The notes below the pieces were generated by a model. The model worked only from the letters and a program-made list of their open reading frames with translations, had not been told where the DNA came from and did no database searches. This document shows, one piece after another, positions 1-7,890 of a stretch of 64,000 nt of DNA. Positions within the stretch are counted from its first letter, which is position 1. Each line of letters starts with the position of its first letter. The position numbers and the translations under genes were made by a program. Source of the DNA: Burkholderiales bacterium (lineage in GTDB: Bacteria > Pseudomonadota > Gammaproteobacteria > Burkholderiales > SG8-41). The stretch is from positions 61,907 to 125,906 of the forward strand of contig JAUXMZ010000047.1 in assembly GCA_030683105.1 (NCBI GenBank). Direction: 5' to 3'.

Positions 1-1397
1 CAGTCGCACCAGTGCCGCATGATCTGCAGGACCGCCGCGTCGAAATCACCGGGCCGACCGACCGCAAAATGGTGATCAACGCCCTGAACTGCGGCGCCAG
101 CGTGTTCATGGCCGACTTCGAGGACTCGAACACGCCCAACTGGATAAACATGGTCGATGGCCAGATCAATCTGCGTGACGCGTGTAACCGCAGCATTACG
201 TTTGCCAGTCCCGAGGGCAAGCGTTATGCGCTCAACGACAAGGTCGCCACCCTGCTGGTTCGCCCCCGCGGCTGGCACCTGGTGGAAAAGCATGTGCTGA
301 TAGACGGTGAGCCCCTGTCGGGCTCGATTTTCGACTTTGGACTTTATTTCTTTCATAACGCCAAGACGCTGCTCGCAAAGAACAGCGGCCCGTACTTCTA
401 CCTGCCGAAGCTGGAAAGCCATCTTGAGGCACGTCTTTGGAACGATATTTTTGTCGCGTCGCAACGCGAACTGGGCGTGCCACAGGGCACGATCAAGGCC
501 ACGGTGCTGATCGAAACCGTGCTCGCGGCGTTTGAAATGGATGAAATCCTTTATGAGCTGCGTGCGCATTCCTCGGGGCTGAACATCGGGCGCTGGGATT
601 ACATTTTCAGCTGCATCAAGAAGTTCCGCTCGAACAAGGATTTCTGCCTCGCCGACCGCGCCCAAGTGACGATGACCGCGCCTTTCATGCGCGCATATGC
701 GCTGCTGCTGATCAAGACCTGCCACAACCGCAACACCTTTGCCATGGGCGGCATGGCGGCCCAGATCCCGATCAAGAATGACGCTGCTGCCAACGCCGCG
801 GCGCTTGAGAAGGTGCGCACCGACAAGTTGCGCGAAGCCACCGACGGCTGCGACGGCACCTGGGTCGCTCACCCGGGGCTGGTGGAGATCGCAAGGGCGC
901 TTTTCGACCAACACATGCCGACCCCCAATCAAATCCACAAGAAGCGTAACGATATCAACGTTACGGCAAAAGACCTGCTCAATTTCCAGCCCGAGAAGCC
1001 GATCACCGAAGACGGGCTCAGGAACAACATCAGCGTCGGCATCCAGTACATCGGTTCCTGGCTTGCCGGCAACGGCTGTGTTCCGGTCTACAACCTGATG
1101 GAAGACGCGGCGACCGCGGAAATCTCGCGTTCGCAAATCTGGCAATGGATCAGAAGCCCCAAGGGCGTGCTGGAAGACGGCCGCAAGGTTACCATCGAAC
1201 TCATCCGCAAGCTGCTGCCGGAAGAACTTGCCAAGGTCAGAACCCTGCTGGGGGAAGAGGCCTGGAAAGCCGGCCGCTATGAAGATGCGGCGAAGCTGTT
1301 CGACCAAATCACCACCAGCGACGATTATGTCGAGTTCCTCACGCTCCCCGGCTATGAATTGCTGACGCGCGACCTGAACATGGCGGTCGCGGCATAA
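1..1397 (+). CDS. aceB: malate synthase A, 5' end outside window
   Basis: Condenses glyoxylate with acetyl-CoA to malate in the glyoxylate shunt (cytoplasm). The frame is open back to base 3, and the first residues seen ([18 protein letters not shown]) already belong to the conserved domain, so the true start lies upstream; roughly 70-80 residues are missing if the protein has the usual 530-540 aa. The family signature [14 protein letters not shown] is present, as is the C-terminal [15 protein letters not shown] block, whose Asp I take as the catalytic base from family knowledge. It is intact to its TAA stop and is followed by a terminator. No isocitrate lyase is seen in the window. Confidence 0.95.
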   Translation, partial: VAPVPHDLQDRRVEITGPTDRKMVINALNCGASVFMADFEDSNTPNWINMVDGQINLRDACNRSITFASPEGKRYALNDKVATLLVRPRGWHLVEKHVLIDGEPLSGSIFDFGLYFFHNAKTLLAKNSGPYFYLPKLESHLEARLWNDIFVASQRELGVPQGTIKATVLIETVLAAFEMDEILYELRAHSSGLNIGRWDYIFSCIKKFRSNKDFCLADRAQVTMTAPFMRAYALLLIKTCHNRNTFAMGGMAAQIPIKNDAAANAAALEKVRTDKLREATDGCDGTWVAHPGLVEIARALFDQHMPTPNQIHKKRNDINVTAKDLLNFQPEKPITEDGLRNNISVGIQYIGSWLAGNGCVPVYNLMEDAATAEISRSQIWQWIRSPKGVLEDGRKVTIELIRKLLPEELAKVRTLLGEEAWKAGRYEDAAKLFDQITTSDDYVEFLTLPGYELLTRDLNMAVAA

Positions 1398-1422
1398 CCG
1401 GATTTCACTGTCTCATTTCCAG

Positions 1423-1449
1423 CGCCCCTGCTTTAGGGGGCGTTTTTTT
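1423..1449 (+). terminator. intrinsic terminator of aceB
   Basis: CGCCCC (1423-1428) pairs with GGGGCG (1437-1442), followed by seven T residues. It lies 26 bp after the aceB stop and only a few bases before rluE. Confidence 0.8.
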
Positions 1450-1467
1450 CGTACAATGGCGCCAACC

Positions 1468-2124
1468 ATGGCAACCGTGATCCTGTTCAACAAACCGTAC
1501 GGCGTGATCTGCCAGTTCAGCGGCCAGAGTGCCCCCGGCGCAAAAACCACGGCGCCGGCACGTCCCACGCTCAAAGACTACCTGCCCCAGCGCGATGTCT
1601 ATCCGGCCGGCCGACTCGATACCGACAGTGAAGGCCTGGTTGTGCTCACTGCCGACGGCGGTCTTCAGCATCGCATTACTGATCCGCGCCACAAACAGCA
1701 GAAAACCTATTTTGCCGAAGTCGAAGGCGTACCTTCGGCGACCGCGCTGCATCAACTGCGCTCAGGCATCCATGTGGGAGAATTCAGGGCGCTGCCGGCC
1801 CAGGCCCGATGGGTGGAACCGCCGGATTGGCTGTGGCCTCGCGTGCCGCCCGTGCGCTTTCGCAAACACATACCCACATCCTGGCTTGAAATTACGCTCA
1901 AAGAAGGCAAGAACCGCCAGGTGAGGCACATGACCGCGGCAGCCGGTTGCCCGACGTTGCGCCTGATCCGCTACCGGATCGGAGAGTGGACGCTGGACGG
2001 CCTCAAGCCGGGCGATTGGCGTGAACAGGTGCTGGAATCGCCGGCCTCGACACCTGCCAAGGCACGGGAAATCCGGGGCAGGAGGCCGCCGAAACTGTCA
2101 ACCACAGGCAAACGTCCGCGTTAA
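1468..2124 (+). CDS. rluE: 23S rRNA pseudouridine synthase, RluE/RsuA family
   Basis: Isomerises a uridine in 23S rRNA. The start block VILFNKPYGVICQFS and the catalytic-Asp motif GRLDTDSEGLVVLT (about residues 50-63) are typical of the RsuA/RluB/RluE group; there is no S4 domain in front, which favours RluE. The C-terminal KEGKNRQVRHM block is present. Two in-frame ATGs exist, at 1456 and 1468; I chose 1468 because MATVILFNKPYG fits the family and because a possible -10 box (TACAAT, 1452-1457) overlaps the first ATG. About 218 aa with a basic, Pro-rich tail. The exact target base is not shown by sequence. Confidence 0.88.
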   Translation: MATVILFNKPYGVICQFSGQSAPGAKTTAPARPTLKDYLPQRDVYPAGRLDTDSEGLVVLTADGGLQHRITDPRHKQQKTYFAEVEGVPSATALHQLRSGIHVGEFRALPAQARWVEPPDWLWPRVPPVRFRKHIPTSWLEITLKEGKNRQVRHMTAAAGCPTLRLIRYRIGEWTLDGLKPGDWREQVLESPASTPAKAREIRGRRPPKLSTTGKRPR

Positions 2125-2140
2125 GCTCCAACGACCCTGA

Positions 2141-2164
2141 TGACCTGTGACACCCGTCAGGTCA
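2141..2164 (+). other. hairpin after rluE
   Basis: TGACCTG (2141-2147) and CAGGTCA (2158-2164) form a 7-bp inverted repeat with a 10-nt loop, 16 bp after the rluE stop. There is no T run, so it is not a clear intrinsic terminator. Confidence 0.4.
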
Positions 2165-2200
2165 GCTACTAGGGCCTTAACTTACTCACAAGGAAGCCCC

Positions 2201-2416
2201 ATGACCATACTGATGTCGGCCCTGATCGCCGCGGTTTTTGCCGCGACCACCTTCTCTGTTGCAGCCCAGACCCCGGCTCCAGTTGATGCGCCGAAAGCCG
2301 AGACAACCAAAGCCCAGAAAAAGGCCCCGAAAGAAAAGAAAGTGAAAAAAGCCAAGACAACCAAAAAAGCGAAAAAATCCGGAAAAAGCGCCGCCCCAGC
2401 AGCCACGCCTAAGTAA
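2201..2416 (+). CDS. small exported Lys/Ala-rich protein 1
   Basis: A 71-residue protein of unknown function. ATG 2201 is preceded by AAGGAAG at a normal distance; a longer frame from 2147 lacks this. Residues 1 to about 22 form a hydrophobic signal peptide ending in VAAQ; the rest is a low-complexity Lys/Ala/Thr/Pro chain (KKAPKEKKVKKAKTTKKAKK) with no Cys. It has its own terminator and is the first of three small genes of the same design (next at 2629 and 3025). I do not recognise the family; export to the periplasm is inferred from the leader, and a role in binding anionic polymers would be speculation. Confidence 0.7.
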   Translation: MTILMSALIAAVFAATTFSVAAQTPAPVDAPKAETTKAQKKAPKEKKVKKAKTTKKAKKSGKSAAPAATPK

Positions 2417-2438
2417 AATTTATTCAGCACACGGCACA

Positions 2439-2460
2439 GGCGGGGTAACCCGCCTTTTTT
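2439..2460 (+). terminator. terminator of small gene 1
   Basis: GGCGGG (2439-2444) pairs with CCCGCC (2449-2454), loop GTAA, followed by six T residues. Confidence 0.85.
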
Positions 2461-2628
2461 ATATCCATGATTTTATTCATTATTTTAATAAGCTGGCAGC
2501 GTCACTCCACTTGCAGCGCGTTATTCAGTTGGTCACAAAAAGCTGTCAACCGAATTTCCACCCGGTCGTTATTACGGTGACCGCTTTATTCGGTCTTTTT
2601 GTTGTCAAATTAACTTAGAGGAATAAAC

Positions 2629-2802
2629 ATGAGCAAACTTCTGTCGATCCTGTTGGCCGCTGCTTTCGCTGCCGTGACCATTACCCCGGTCGCGATTGCC
2701 GCTGAGCCGAAGAAAGAAGAAAAGAAAGAAATGAAGAAAGAAGCGAAGAAAGACGAAAAGAAAGAAGCGAAGAAAGAAGCGAAGAAAGACGAAAAGAAGT
2801 AA
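2629..2802 (+). CDS. small exported Lys/Glu-rich protein 2
   Basis: A 57-residue protein of unknown function. ATG 2629 is preceded by AGAGGAA. Residues 1 to about 24 are a signal peptide (SILLAAAFAAVTITPVAIAA); the mature part is almost only Lys, Glu, Ala and Asp in short repeats of the kind KKEAKKDEK, expected to be highly charged and helical or disordered. It has its own intrinsic terminator. It resembles the neighbours at 2201 and 3025 in layout (leader plus Lys-rich tail) but not in detailed sequence, which suggests old duplication or convergent composition. Its length is below common gene-calling cut-offs. Confidence 0.72.
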   Translation: MSKLLSILLAAAFAAVTITPVAIAAEPKKEEKKEMKKEAKKDEKKEAKKEAKKDEKK

Positions 2803-2820
2803 TTCTTCTTTTTGTTCTAA

Positions 2821-2850
2821 AAAGGCAGGGTTTCTACCCTGCCTTTTTTT
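2821..2850 (+). terminator. terminator of small gene 2
   Basis: AAAGGCAGGG (2821-2830) pairs with CCCTGCCTTT (2837-2846), with T residues to 2850. The AGGCAGGG/CCCTGCCT stem nearly matches that of small gene 3. Confidence 0.9.
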
Positions 2851-3024
2851 ATTGCGGCTGACCGCAATACCGCCCCGCAAGCGGCTGACCCCGCAGGCCG
2901 GTCAGGCCCCAGACCGGGTAATTGCCAATGACATTATTTTCGGCTAGGCTACGTTCGCTCGTTTGAGCTTTCAGCGTCAAAAGGCGCTGGGAATGATCAA
3001 TAATGCCCCTAGGGAGGAAATACG

Positions 3025-3174
3025 ATGAAAAAGCTGCTCGCTGCAATTTTTGCCGGAATGTTTGCCTTAGCCTTGGCCTCGCCTGTCATTGCCGCCGAGA
3101 AAAAAGAAGCGGCGAAGGTTGACTGCAAAGACGCGAAAAACAAAAACCACAAAGATTGCGCTAAGAAAAAATAA
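3025..3174 (+). CDS. small exported Lys-rich protein 3 with two Cys
   Basis: A 49-residue protein of unknown function. The ribosome site AGGGAGGAAA lies just before ATG 3025. Residues 1 to about 24 are a signal peptide (LLAAIFAGMFALALASPVIAA); the short mature part is Lys-rich and holds two Cys (34 and 45) in VDCKDAKNKNHKDCAKKK, which could form a disulfide after export. It has a strong terminator with a GAAA loop. Third of the tandem set at 2201-3174; each is monocistronic, so they are probably separately expressed. The strong ribosome site suggests an abundant product (inference). Confidence 0.72.
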   Translation: MKKLLAAIFAGMFALALASPVIAAEKKEAAKVDCKDAKNKNHKDCAKKK

Positions 3175-3194
3175 GCATCTGGGAACACATCAAG

Positions 3195-3220
3195 GGCAGG
3201 GGAAACCCTGCCTTTTTTTT
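3195..3220 (+). terminator. terminator of small gene 3
   Basis: GGCAGGG (3195-3201) pairs with CCCTGCC (3206-3212) around a GAAA tetraloop, followed by eight T residues. Confidence 0.9.
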
Positions 3221-3340
3221 GGGGCGCGCCTGCCGGGCGCCCGCCTCTTTAGCCTTACTCCCCGCCCCGCCAACGGCCGGGAGTAAAATAACCCCGAGTC
3301 CGCTGAATTTTATCCCCCCCTATTGCACACAAGGCTGAAA

Positions 3341-4441
3341 ATGGCTGGAAAACGCGTGGTCGTCGGCATGTCGGGCGGCGTCGATTCCTCGGTCGCCGCG
3401 CTGCTCCTCAAACAGCAGGGTTATGCCGTGACCGGTCTCTTCATGAAGAACTGGGAGGATAACGATACCGACGAATACTGCACTTCGCGCCAGGATCTGA
3501 TCGATGCCGTCGCGGTGGCGGACCGGATCGGCATCGAAATCGACGCCGTCAATTTCTCGGCCGAGTACAAGGATCGCGTATTCAGCGAATTCCTGCGCGA
3601 GTACCGCGCCGGGCGCACGCCCAATCCGGATGTGCTATGCAACGCCGAAATCAAGTTCAGGGCCTTTCTCGATCATGCGCTGGCGCTCGGCGCCGATTAC
3701 ATCGCCACCGGCCACTACGCCCAGGTGCGTGAAGTCGATGGCCTGTATCAGCTGCTCAAGGCCGAAGACGGCACCAAGGACCAAAGTTATTTTCTCTACC
3801 GCCTCAACCAGCTGCAGCTTTCCAAGACCATGTTCCCGCTGGGCGGGCTCTACAAGCGCGACGTACGCCGGATCGCGCGCGATGAGGGGCTGCCCAACTA
3901 TGACAAGAAAGACAGCACCGGCATCTGCTTCATCGGCGAGCGGCCGTTCCGGGAATTCCTCAACCGCTATCTGCCGGCCGCTCCCGGGGAGATCTGCACC
4001 CTGGAGGGTGAGGCGGTGGGCCGCCATGCAGGGCTCCTGCATTACACAGTTGGCCAACGGCAGGGGCTGGGCATAGGCGGCCGGCGGCGCGGAGAACACG
4101 ACGATGATTGCCGCAGCGAAAACGAAGCCTGGTATGTCGTAGGCAAAAACCTCGAACACAATCGTCTGATGGTCGTGCAGGGACACGACCATCCGGCGCT
4201 GTTCTCCGACCACCTGACCGCGATGGATCTGAATTGGATCAGCGGTTCGGCCCCGCACTGCCAATGGGTATACGGCGCAAAAACGCGCTACCGGCAGAAG
4301 GATGCACCGTGCGCCATTACGGCTGTCAGCCCGGCCAACTGCGCCATCGAGTTTGCCGAGCCGCAGTGGGCGGTCACGCCCGGGCAGTCGGCGGTAGTGT
4401 ATGAAAGCAGGGTGTGTCTGGGCGGCGGAATCATCCAATGA
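3341..4441 (+). CDS. mnmA: tRNA-specific 2-thiouridylase MnmA
   Basis: ATP-dependent thiolation of U34 in tRNA Lys, Glu and Gln. The P-loop motif GMSGGVDSS lies at residues 9-17; the catalytic Cys appear in [13 protein letters not shown] and [10 protein letters not shown], the pair that forms the persulfide/disulfide in this family. ATG 3341 is chosen over TTG 3323 because AAGG sits 6 nt before it and [13 protein letters not shown] is the usual start. About 366 aa, normal length. One mild oddity is an insert with [16 protein letters not shown] near residue 250. It stands alone, ending close to the convergent GST gene. Confidence 0.96.
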   Translation: MAGKRVVVGMSGGVDSSVAALLLKQQGYAVTGLFMKNWEDNDTDEYCTSRQDLIDAVAVADRIGIEIDAVNFSAEYKDRVFSEFLREYRAGRTPNPDVLCNAEIKFRAFLDHALALGADYIATGHYAQVREVDGLYQLLKAEDGTKDQSYFLYRLNQLQLSKTMFPLGGLYKRDVRRIARDEGLPNYDKKDSTGICFIGERPFREFLNRYLPAAPGEICTLEGEAVGRHAGLLHYTVGQRQGLGIGGRRRGEHDDDCRSENEAWYVVGKNLEHNRLMVVQGHDHPALFSDHLTAMDLNWISGSAPHCQWVYGAKTRYRQKDAPCAITAVSPANCAIEFAEPQWAVTPGQSAVVYESRVCLGGGIIQ

Positions 4442-4520
4442 TGAATTCGGAATGCGGAATGATGAACTGGAAAATACCGGAATCCCGAAGCCCTCCATTC
4501 ATCATTCATCATTCATCGTT
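4437..4520. repeat. inverted repeat with tandem-oligomer arms between mnmA and GST
   Basis: The left arm (4437-4467) carries GATGAATTCGGAATGCGGAATGATGAA; the right arm (4498-4520) is ATTCATC repeated three times. The right arm's complement (GATGAATGATGAATGATGAA) matches the left arm imperfectly. The arms overlap both stop codons of the convergent genes, so the hairpin may help end transcription from each side. Confidence 0.5.
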
Positions 4521-5133
4521 ACGCCAGCGGCGGCACGGTGTCCCTGAATGCGGCGCGCAGCAGTAATTTTTCCGAAAGTTTGGCGAGATTGAGGTAAGTC
4601 CTGCGCCAGCCGATCTCGGAAAGACGCAGGTCCAGATAGCCCAGGCAGCAGCCGACCGCGATATCCGATAGGTTGAAAGATTCACCGCTGCACCAGCTTC
4701 TCGCTCCCAGCTCGTCCGCCATCACCTTGAGCGCGCGGTCGACCTTGGCGCTCTGGCGCGCGATCCAGCCAGTGGACTGAAGTTCAGCAGGCCGCCGTTT
4801 TTCCACGGCCACCGCCACTGCGGCGTCGGTGCAGCCATCGGCGAGCGCCTCCCAGCGCCTGACCTGGATGCGCTGGCGCGTATCCTCGGGGATCAGTCTC
4901 GCCACCGGACTGGCCAGATCCAGGTATTCGACGATCACGCGGGAATCGTAGATCGCCGTATTGTCGTCGAGCAGGAGCACGGGCACTTTCCCCAGCGGAT
5001 TGTAGACGGGCACCTGCGTTTGAGCGTCGTAGGGAATATCAATTGCAAACTCGTATTCGATACGTTTTTCCGCGAGCACGATACGCGCTTTGCGGGTATA
5101 GGGGCTGGTTGGCGTGCCGATCAACTTCATCAT
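4519..5133 (-). CDS. glutathione S-transferase family protein
   Basis: Residues 1-75 form a thioredoxin-fold GST N-domain: KLIGTPTSPYTRKARIVLAEK at the start, the cis-Pro in GKVPVLLLDD and DSRVIVEYLD for the glutathione gamma-Glu contact. Residues 85-204 are the all-helical C-domain with the FNLSDIAVGCCLGYLD capping motif. It looks like the YibF/SspA-like branch, with Ser in place of a catalytic Cys or Tyr near position 10. Substrate unknown. Start could be the first or second of two adjacent ATGs. Divergent from the selenoprotein gene, with 162 bp between them. Confidence 0.85.
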   Translation of the reverse strand: MMKLIGTPTSPYTRKARIVLAEKRIEYEFAIDIPYDAQTQVPVYNPLGKVPVLLLDDNTAIYDSRVIVEYLDLASPVARLIPEDTRQRIQVRRWEALADGCTDAAVAVAVEKRRPAELQSTGWIARQSAKVDRALKVMADELGARSWCSGESFNLSDIAVGCCLGYLDLRLSEIGWRRTYLNLAKLSEKLLLRAAFRDTVPPLA

Positions 5134-5166
5134 CTGCGGAACTCGGGCTGGTCAAAAAAGCGCGCC

Positions 5167-5172
5167 ATTATA
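5167..5172 (-). promoter_or_regulatory. possible -10 box for the GST gene
   Basis: TATAAT on the minus strand 34 bp upstream of the GST start; no good -35 box is seen at the usual distance. Confidence 0.35.
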
Positions 5173-5295
5173 ACACCGGCCTGTCGCATTTTTTCCATCC
5201 GGGCAGCCGCATTCCTGCGGACGCCGCTTGACCACGATCCGACGCAGGGATTACTCTCTAACCCTCCTCTTTTTTATCGTCTGCATACTGGAATC

Positions 5296-6066
5296 ATGGG
5301 AACCGTCAGCGACAAGTTCATTCTGTTCACCCAGCCTGGGTGAAGCAGCTGCCTAAGGGCGAAAGAGTTTCTTTCGCGAAAAAACATCGACTTCGTTGCG
5401 ATCGACGTGCTGAACGATCCGCAGGGGCGTGAGCAATTGCTCAGCCTCGGGGTGCGCAACGTGCCGGTCGTCGCCAAAGGCAGCGAATTTGTCTTCGGAC
5501 AGAATCTCGAGGATGTCGCCGAATTCGTGGGTCTGCACGGCACGGGACATACGCCGCTGCCCCCGGAACAACTCATGAAGAAGTGGATCAACGTGCTGCG
5601 CGCGGCTCAGCGCTTCATCCGGCAACTGCCTGCCGGCCGCATCGGCGAGCGTGTCATCGACAACCGCGACCGCTCGATCCGCCTGCTCAGCCATCACGTG
5701 TTCCGTATCGGCGAAGCTTTCCTGGAAACGGTGATCGACGACGTCGAATACAGCGCCGGTCTCGCGACCGTGCCGCCCAAAGACGGCACTTTCACCACCG
5801 GCGACGAAATCGCAGCCTATGGCGACGAAGTCATCGCGCGCCTGGAGCAATGGTGGAGCACCGCGGACAAGGCCTGCACCCGCAAAGTCCCGACTTTCTT
5901 CGGCACCCCGCCCATGCACATGCTGCTCGAGCGCTCGACTTGGCACTCGGCGCAGCACGCGCGGCAATTGACAGCCGTGCTCGAACGCTTCGGCATCGAG
6001 CCCGAGGGCAGGCTGACTCCGGAAGATCTCGCCGGGCTGCCGTTGCCGGAACGGCTCTGGGAATAA
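5296..6066 (+). CDS. selenoprotein: glutaredoxin-like (UxxC) domain fused to DinB-like domain, TGA read as Sec
   Basis: A 256-residue protein if TGA 5341-5343 (codon 16) is read as selenocysteine. Residues 1-80 are glutaredoxin-like: KFILFTQPG then U16-S-S-C19, LRAKEFLSRKNIDF, cis-Pro57 in RNVPVVAKG, and FVFGQNLEDVAEFVGL. Both sides of the TGA stay in one frame with unbroken homology, and the TGA stands where the first Cys of CxxC is expected. Residues from about 95 to 256 resemble DinB/YfiT four-helix proteins, with putative metal ligands His133/134, His217 and His221 (HSAQH). Likely a cytosolic thiol/selenol redox enzyme; substrate unknown. A SECIS-like hairpin follows the TGA, and selA, selB and selC lie just downstream. 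A plain nonsense mutation or a sequencing error is the alternative, but the context argues against it. Confidence 0.85.
5359..5377 (+). promoter_or_regulatory. bacterial SECIS-like hairpin
   Basis: GCGAAAGA (5359-5366) and TCTTTCGC (5370-5377) form a perfect 8-bp stem with loop GTT. The first loop base is G, and 23 nt separate it from TGA 5341-5343, within the 16-37 nt range and the loop-G rule described for bacterial SECIS elements. This is where SelB would bind. Confidence 0.75.
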
Positions 6067-6329
6067 TCCCCGGGCAACAAAAAGGCCACGGTCAACCGCA
6101 GTTTTTTGTTCTAAATCGCCCGCTGCGACACGGACTCCGAAGCGTACCGGCTTTGTTGAATAGACCTGCGGCACAGCGCTTAGCGCACATGCAGTAGCCA
6201 TGCCGCGCCTGATTATCATATTGCCCGCAAATACGCTAAACTTAATGCCCTTCTGATGCACGCGTGTTGCAGCCCGATGGCAACCTTCTCCGATATTTCC
6301 AATTCAATCGTCCGCCGTGCGGCAGCCGG
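6067..6329. other. spacer between selenoprotein gene and selA
   Basis: No ORF, RNA or clear terminator recognised. AACAAAAA and TTTTTGTT (6075-6112) are loosely inverted, but there is no stable GC stem. Nothing shows that transcription must stop here. Confidence 0.3.
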
Positions 6330-7751
6330 ATGTCCGCCGCCATGGTGAATCCGTCTTCAGCCGCGCGTCGCGCGCTTCCCTCGGTTGATCACCTGCTCGG
6401 ACTGGACGCAGTTGCCGCGCTGATTGCTGAATATGGCAGGCCGCTGGTCACCAAATCGCTGCGCGCACTGCTCGATGAACGGCGCGCCGCGCTTGCCAGC
6501 CCCGCCGCAGCGCCCGCCTCCTTCTCAGAACCGGAATTCATCGCTAAATGCGTGGCGCGGCTGGCAGAAGAGATGCAGCCGTCGCTGAAACCGGTATTCA
6601 ATCTCACCGGCACCGTACTGCACACCAATCTTGGACGGGCCGTGATGCCGCAATGCGCGGCCGATGCCGTAATGGCGGCGATGACGCGGCCTTCCAACCT
6701 CGAATTCGACCTCGGCGGCGGTGCACGCGGCGAGCGCGACAGCCATATCGAGCGCTGGCTGACGCGGTTCACCGGCGCGCAAGCTTCCCTCGTGGTCAAC
6801 AACAACGCCGCCGCGGTGTATCTCGCGCTCAATACGCTGGCACTGAAAAAGGAAGTGCTGGTGTCGCGCGGCGAACTGGTCGAAATCGGCGGATCGTTCC
6901 GCATTCCCGACATCATGGCGCGCGCCGGCGTGAAACTGGTCGAAGTCGGCACTACCAACCGCACCCACCTCAAGGACTATGCCTCCGCGATCACCCCGCG
7001 CACCGCGGCCATCATGAAAGTGCATACCAGCAATTATGCGGTCCAGGGCTTTACCGCCACCGTAGCCGAAACCGAACTCGCGGCACTCGCCCATGAGCAC
7101 GGGCTGCCCTTCATCGTCGATCTGGGCAGCGGCACTCTGGTCAATCTTGAAGACTACGGCCTGCCGCATGAACCCACGCCGCGCGAGACGCTGGCGCAAG
7201 GCGCCGATCTCGTCACCTTCAGCGGCGACAAGCTCTTGGGCGGGCCGCAGGCCGGGCTGATCGCGGGCAGCAAGGACACGCTTGCGCGCATCAGGAAAAA
7301 CCCGATGAAGCGCGCATTGCGCGTGGACAAGATGACGCTCGCCGCGCTGGAAGCGGTGCTGCGGCTGTACGCCAACCCGCAGCGCCTGCGGGAAGAACTG
7401 CCGACGCTGCGGTGGCTTACGCGGCCGCTCGCCGACATCGAAACCCAGGCAAAGCGCGTGTTGCCGCATGTCGTCTCTGCGCTTGGAAGCTTCGGACAAG
7501 CACAGATCGTTACCTGCAGCAGCCAGATCGGCAGCGGCGCGCTGCCGGTGGATACGCTGCCGAGCGCGGCCCTTGTAGTGAGCGGCGGCGAGAACAGCAA
7601 GCGCTCGTTCGCCAACCAAATCGAAACGGCGTTCCGCGCGCTGCCGGCGCCGGTCATCGGCCGTATCAAGGACGGCGCGTACCAGATGGACCTGCGCTGC
7701 CTGGACGACGAAGCGGAATTCGTCGCGCAGCTGACGCAGCTGAAAATCTAA
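6330..7751 (+). CDS. selA: L-seryl-tRNA(Sec) selenium transferase SelA
   Basis: PLP enzyme that converts Ser-tRNA(Sec) to Sec-tRNA(Sec) using selenophosphate. The N-domain block ALPSVDHLLGLD, the conserved LTGTVLHTNLGRA, VVNNNAAAVYLALN and the PLP-lysine motif FSGDKLLGGPQAG (Lys301) are all present; about 473 aa, normal length. I chose ATG 6330; ATG 6342 is also possible, and a GTG at 6264 would add a non-conserved stretch. Located between the selenoprotein gene and selB, it is part of the Sec locus. Its presence directly supports reading TGA as Sec in this genome. Confidence 0.96.
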   Translation: MSAAMVNPSSAARRALPSVDHLLGLDAVAALIAEYGRPLVTKSLRALLDERRAALASPAAAPASFSEPEFIAKCVARLAEEMQPSLKPVFNLTGTVLHTNLGRAVMPQCAADAVMAAMTRPSNLEFDLGGGARGERDSHIERWLTRFTGAQASLVVNNNAAAVYLALNTLALKKEVLVSRGELVEIGGSFRIPDIMARAGVKLVEVGTTNRTHLKDYASAITPRTAAIMKVHTSNYAVQGFTATVAETELAALAHEHGLPFIVDLGSGTLVNLEDYGLPHEPTPRETLAQGADLVTFSGDKLLGGPQAGLIAGSKDTLARIRKNPMKRALRVDKMTLAALEAVLRLYANPQRLREELPTLRWLTRPLADIETQAKRVLPHVVSALGSFGQAQIVTCSSQIGSGALPVDTLPSAALVVSGGENSKRSFANQIETAFRALPAPVIGRIKDGAYQMDLRCLDDEAEFVAQLTQLKI

Positions 7752-7756
7752 TTACA

Positions 7757-7862
7757 TTGCCACAGAGGTCACAGAGGGCACAGAGAACGCCGAAAAGTAC
7801 TTGATGAAAGATCCGAATCGTTTTGATGAATTCCTCTGTGTTCTCTGTGTCCTCTGTGGCAT
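7757..7862. repeat. CACAGAG-armed inverted repeat, copy 1
   Basis: The left arm holds CACAGAG three times (7761-7785) and the right arm CTCTGTG three times (7833-7859), bounded by TGCC and GGCA. The centre is about 45 nt of unrelated sequence. It fills the selA-selB gap. Related copies are at 14099 and 15664. Confidence 0.8.
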
Positions 7863-7890
7863 AAGTTTTTATTTTTAAAGGATTAACGAA

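Noticed and set aside
2605..2880. Minus-strand ORF rich in Leu/Phe opposite small gene 2
   Set aside because: It is the antisense reading of Lys/Glu repeats (AAG/GAA read as CTT/TTC), with no ribosome site, and crosses a terminator.
5296..5343. Short ORF ended by TGA, suggesting a pseudogene or a frameshift
   Set aside because: Homology runs through the TGA in one frame, the TGA stands at a redox Cys position, a SECIS-like hairpin follows, and selA/selB/selC are adjacent.
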